From assembly GCA_026120185.1 (NCBI GenBank), contig JANUWF010002278.1, forward strand, positions 222,001-286,000: a DNA stretch of 64,000 nt, in the 5' to 3' direction. Source of the DNA: Voacanga thouarsii. Taxonomy: Eukaryota; Streptophyta; Magnoliopsida; Gentianales; Apocynaceae. The first letter of the stretch is position 1; every line of letters starts with the position of its first letter. Position numbers and translations under genes: made by a program. Positions 59,644-64,000 of the stretch are shown here, piece after piece. The notes below the pieces were generated by a model, which had not been told where the DNA came from, did no database searches, and saw nothing but the letters and a program-made list of their open reading frames with translations.

Positions 59644-61560
59644 TGAAGGTGGATCATAGCCCCAAGAGCATACGAAATAGAATGAAGAAATGTTGAAATA
59701 ACAATGGAAGTTTTTAATTTAAACAATGTACCTCTGCAATTTCGTTTATTCAGACACTTAGGTTGTGAAGATGACGAAGATTGTTCAAACACTGGTGACT
59801 CAACTATGGCTTTAGAAGATAGACCCGCAAGTCTTTTGCTTTGTCTGGTTCACATGAACGCCTATAGGATTTTGATTCACTAAAAATTACCACACCTAAA
59901 TCCACTAGTGAAGGCTATAAGATTAAGAATGACCTCTCCATCTGACTGTCTGCTAAGAAGCAGTATCAAGAAGGAATTCAACTATGTCCTTATTTGTTAG
60001 AAAAACAACAACACATATAAGAGAAGCAAAAACCAAAGAGAGGGAAGATTGCATAAGAGTTCTGTATCACTGGTATCTCTATAACTCACGGAATATACAC
60101 CCACAGAGGAATCAACTTTAAGATAACATAGGTAATGATCAGTTCAACCAATTCAAAAACAATGAATATACCACTACATGCCTATATTTGTTATCTCAAG
60201 TTTGTGATACCAAAATCCTTAATGCAAGGACTGGCCCATACAACCCAACTAGGCTTAACCTCCGCTTCTGTGCCTATGATCCAGGCTATTGGGTCAGGCT
60301 AAATATTTATTTAATTCTAGGCTTAACAAGACCATAAATAAATATTCAAACCCAAATGAACCAGAAAAAATACAAGATATTTTCCTTCGTATAGACCCAG
60401 GTTAATTTTATTAATTCAATCTGGCTCAAGCCCTGAACAAAATTAATTAACCAGCTAAACTAGATAAATCATTTAATCTGTTTGGACCGTTATTTTATTC
60501 CAACCCAATAATAAATTAGAATTTTTGAATAAAATAAAATTTTCTTTAATCAAGACTATTTCCTTAATCTAAAATTAATTAAGACTTATGGGCTATTCCA
60601 AGGATCAAAAGACACATCACCTTGGCTACTAAAATGACCAAAATACCCATACTATATAAATAGATGTATTTTACATTTGATATATTTTCTAATATTATCA
60701 TAAAGAAATATTAACCCCAAGAACAAGGCTGTGTGCAGCAAAGTCTCCGACCTACAGGTGCTATGACAAATATACCCCTTTACATAACGTCGTATATGTA
60801 GAGAGGAAGATATAGTAACACTTCTCTAAATGACATCTATCATCCTTAGACCTCTAATCCAATGATCTATGCCTTCCTAGAATATTTCCACTTTCTAAGG
60901 GAGTTATCCTAAATCCAATATCCAAATCATGTTCTTAGGGCCCTAGATTATTAAATCATTCGAATAGACTCAAGGAACGATATAGCACATAAGCTATTTT
61001 GTACTAGTCTATCTTAACTAACTATTGACATATACCCAATATACAAGTATATTAGTTCTATGATAGAACCTCAACTATAACATATCAAAGTATATGCTTC
61101 CAGCTTTACCAGACTCCAATTCATACTCAAGCTATAGGGTATAAGTCCACACTGTAGTAGTAGTAGTAGTCTGGGTTTCTACTATATAGTACTTTTAGAA
61201 ATCACTGCTGCAGGTCCAGTTATACGTATTTAAAATATGCTTATGTTATGAAGTAAGAGGGCTACTCACTGACTAATGATAAACCATTCCCTATCTTAAA
61301 TTCACAACATAATAAACTTATCATGATGAGATTTTCATTCTCATCAACTGATTAAAAATAACAGTTTATATGTTAAGTAACTCATCATCCATACTTTATT
61401 GTGAAATACATCCATTCACATAGATCATTTACTTAAACACAATGGGTCTTTTCTAAAAAAATCGTACATAAAATAAAACAAAAACATAAACAATTTATGA
61501 GAAAAAATCTTTTATTAATTTAATTGAAATTACGTCAGATAGTGGGCAAACATTTCAACA
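59644..61560 (-). repeat. 3' LTR of copia E (1,917 bp)
   Basis: TGAAGGTGG at 59,644 to ...CATTTCAACA at 61,560, followed by the minus-strand GCAAGTGGGAGAT. It shares blocks with the copia B LTR, including 'aagtctccgacctacaggtg' (about 60,742) and 'catatcaaagtatatgcttc' (about 61,080). Confidence 0.88.
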
Positions 61561-61574
61561 ATCTCCCACTTGCA

Positions 61575-63485
61575 CTCTAAAACTATGTAAGTCTATAGGT
61601 GTCCACTCCTATGGCGTCTAAATGTCTTTTGAAGACTCTCTCAGCCAAATGCTTGGAGAATGAATCTGCTAGATTATTCTCCAAGGCTATTTATTCCACT
61701 ATGACTTCCCATCTCTAAGTACATTCCCAGATCAGATGGTACTTCCTCTCTATATGCTTTCCCTTTTTGTGGTTCCTGGATTCTTTGAATTGCAAGATTA
61801 TACCTATGTTGTTGGAATACAACGCAATTAGCGTCTCCATCTGTGGTGAGACTCCAGGTTTTGAAAGAAACTTTCAGAGCCAGACTGCTTCCTTAAATAT
61901 TTCCAAAGCTGCCACATACTTAGCTTTCATGGTTGTGTTAGTAATACAAGATTATTTAATACTCCTTCATAAAATGGCACCTCCAGACAAGGTAAAAATA
62001 TATCCACTAGTATATTTTCTTTCATCCTTATCTGCCTGTAAGTCTAAGTCTGTGTATCCTATAAGAACCAAGTTATCAGTCTTGTAAACCAGCATATAAT
62101 CTCTCGTTTCCTTTAAGTACTTGAGAATATACTTTACAGCTTGCCAATGAACCTCTCAGGGTTTGACTGATATCTGCTGACTAAGTCTACAACAAAGCAG
62201 ATATCTGGCTTAGTACACAGTATGGCACATATGTAACTTTCCATCGTCGAAGTATAGGGAATCCTACTCATCCTGTCTTTTTCTTCTTGAGACTTAAGAT
62301 AGTCTTTTGAAGAAAGAGACAACCCATGTCTGCAATGGATTAGTGCTCCCTTGCATGAGTCAATGTTGAACTTGGCCAACATTTTAACAATGTATGTAGC
62401 TCAGGATAAACCTAACATTTTCTACTTCCTATTTCTAAGAAGTTTAATCCCGATAATGTAATTGGCTTCTTCCAAGTCTTTCATACTAATTGACTAGCTA
62501 GCCAAACCTTAGTAGATGACAATGTCCCTACATTATTCCTAATGAGTAGAATGTCATCCATATACAACACAAGAAAAACCACATTAATGCCATCCAGTTT
62601 CTTGTACACGCATAGTTCATCCTCATTTTGAGTGAAACCATAAGACTTTACAGTCTCATAAAAAAGAATGTTCCATGCTTTCGATACCTGTTTAAATCCA
62701 TAAATAGACTTCTTTAGCTTACAAACCATATGTTTGTGGCCTTTAGCAATAAAACCCTCTAGTTGGGACATATAAATATCTTTGCTAAGATGGTTATTAA
62801 GAAAATAGTCTTGACATCCATTTTCCATATCTCATAGTTATAATAACATGCAATGGCAAGAAAGTTATTGATGGATTTAAGAATGACTACTAGGGAAAGG
62901 TTTCCTCATAGTCGATTCCCTCTTTCTGAATATATCCTTTTGCCACAAGCCTAACTTTGAAGGTTTCTACCTTTCTATCTATACCTCTTTTCTTCTTGTA
63001 TACCCACTTAAACCTAATGGTTTTTATCCCTTTAGGTGAAGCTATAAGATCTTAAACTTGATTGAAGTACATAGACTCAATCTCGGCTTTCATTGCTTCA
63101 TGCCACAGGTTTGCATCAGCATCAACAATAGCCTCCTTGTATCTAGTAGGATTTTGTTCTTAACAGTCAGACACTAGGTTAAAAATATCTAAAGTCCATC
63201 TTTCTGGAATCCTAAATATCCTCCTACTACGACGAAGCTCCCTTTGTATAGGTTCCTGAGGTTGTGTGTCTTCTTGTTCTATAATCGGGTCAGAAGAAGT
63301 TGATTCAGAACATAAATTCTCCTCGAGTTTCAACCTAGTTGAACCTTTCATGAATGTATTTTGATTATCTTCCAAGCATCTAGCATTAGTACTTACCAGT
63401 AATTTTTACTTCTTGTGATGATAAAAATAACCACCTTTTGGATACCCAACAAAATAATATAATTTTGACATTGGTTCTAACTTGT
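61575..63485 (-). pseudogene. Copia E IN-RT linker, RT and RNase H (degenerate)
   Basis: From 63,485 downward: the linker after integrase with IQRELRRSRRIFRIPERW (63,160-63,375). RT follows with KSIYGFKQVSKAWN and the catalytic LYMDDILLI (62,481-62,828); YMDD is a natural variant and both Asp remain. Then RIPYTSTMESYICAILCTKPDI (62,134-62,382) and RNase H with a shifted frame to about 61,590. Several stops separate the pieces. The reading direction and order match copia B and D. Confidence 0.88.
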
Positions 63486-64000
63486 TGATGAGTAATTTTT
63501 TGGTGTATAAAAATCGTTAAATTTATATCCATCCCTTAGTTAAGTTTTAATTAAAATAGTAATCTTAAAATACACATACGAGCAAGTATACCCATCGCAA
63601 GCATAGTATAGGGAATTAACGAATATCGATCCTCAAAGGAACAAGTACACACTAATCACTTTTCATTCCTTATTTAACCAACTGAATAAAGTGCTAAGAT
63701 AATAAAAAGAAAATTAAAGACATATGTACAACTCAAGGATGTAGAAATATGAAATTTAGACAACTATCCTATAATACATGATAATGAACCATTTAGCAAT
63801 TATCTCGATTAATCATTATCTTGGCATCATGAAGGAATATAAAGTAAAATTCAATCATTTCTCAAGTCATGAATCCACTTATATAGATTCCACTTCTTTT
63901 TCAATCCATGAAATCACTATCTTTTGATTAAATTAGCAGATTTTCCAATTAAACTAACATAACCAAAAAAATGCATTAAACTCAATTCCTCATAAACATA
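63486..64000 (-). mobile_element. Family J repeat, second copy (start only)
   Basis: Begins TGATGAGTAATTTTTTGGTG at 63,486, directly after copia E coding sequence, and aligns with 4,594-5,075. Shared points are 'gtgtaaaaatc' type sequence, 'gagcaag..tactcatcg', 'atcctcaaggaacaag', 'ttggcatcatgaagga' and 'cttctttttcaatccatga'. It continues past the window edge, so length and target duplication cannot be read. Confidence 0.75.

Larger units (their letters stand above)
59644..63485 (-). mobile_element. Copia E: Tork-like element, 3' LTR and pol, cut by family J
   Basis: 3' LTR 59,644-61,560, PPT at 61,561, then RNase H, RT and the IN-RT linker on the minus strand up to 63,485, where the family J repeat starts. 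Integrase, gag and the 5' LTR would lie beyond J, outside the window. It is closest to copia B in LTR and pol motifs. Confidence 0.87.

Overview
This window reads as heterochromatic or intergenic DNA from the nuclear genome of a flowering plant, probably a eudicot. It is AT-rich. It holds plant lineages of LTR retrotransposons (Sirevirus-like and Tork-like Ty1/copia, a Tekay/Del-like Ty3/gypsy chromovirus), an RTE-type LINE, CACTA DNA transposons and long microsatellites. I found no intact host protein gene, no rRNA, no functional tRNA and no CRISPR array. Every coding stretch I recognise is transposon-derived, and nearly all carry stops or frameshifts.

The main feature is a deep nest of insertions. 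The oldest recognisable host is a minus-strand Sirevirus-like copia (copia A). Its env-like, RT/RNase H and integrase remnants lie at 11.4-17.7 kb, and the integrase reading frame resumes at 50.96-51.31 kb. The gap (17,680-50,960) is one minus-strand CACTA element (CACTA2) that received further insertions: an RTE LINE (18.8-20.8 kb), a gypsy solo LTR (LTR-G, 21,249 to about 46,228) and a copia solo LTR (LTR-F, 46,367-48,155, TSD TACAC). LTR-G was split by a Tork-like copia (copia B, about 23.5-45.7 kb). Copia B was in turn hit by a complete 13.9-kb gypsy with LTRs over 4 kb (gypsy H, 25,616-39,541, TSD ACTCC) and by a plus-strand Sirevirus-like copia (copia C, from 40,403). On the right, copia A is cut at 51,315 by copia D. 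The outer LTR of D is cut at 59,644 by copia E, and E is cut at 63,486 by a non-coding LTR-like repeat (family J) that runs off the window. The missing 5' half of copia A should therefore lie beyond base 64,000.

The left part (1-11.4 kb) holds a gypsy-like LTR fragment (to 2,131), a truncated family J copy (3.26-5.52 kb), an unassigned LTR-like stretch (5.5-6.37 kb) and an undivided CACTA element, CACTA1 (6,373-10,818, TSD TAT). CACTA1 has no coding capacity and is built from about 153-bp and about 62-bp tandem repeats, microsatellites and hairpins. CACTA2 shares the same repeat blocks in reverse, so the two are relatives.

No gene pathway can be described. What the window records is an order of insertions, fixed by target-site duplications and by broken reading frames that resume on the far side of an insert. 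The least explained parts are the extra acidic ORF upstream of gag in gypsy H, the unidentified insert at about 14.24-16.95 kb, the duplicated tRNA-like boxes at 18.44-18.81 kb, and the non-coding J repeat.
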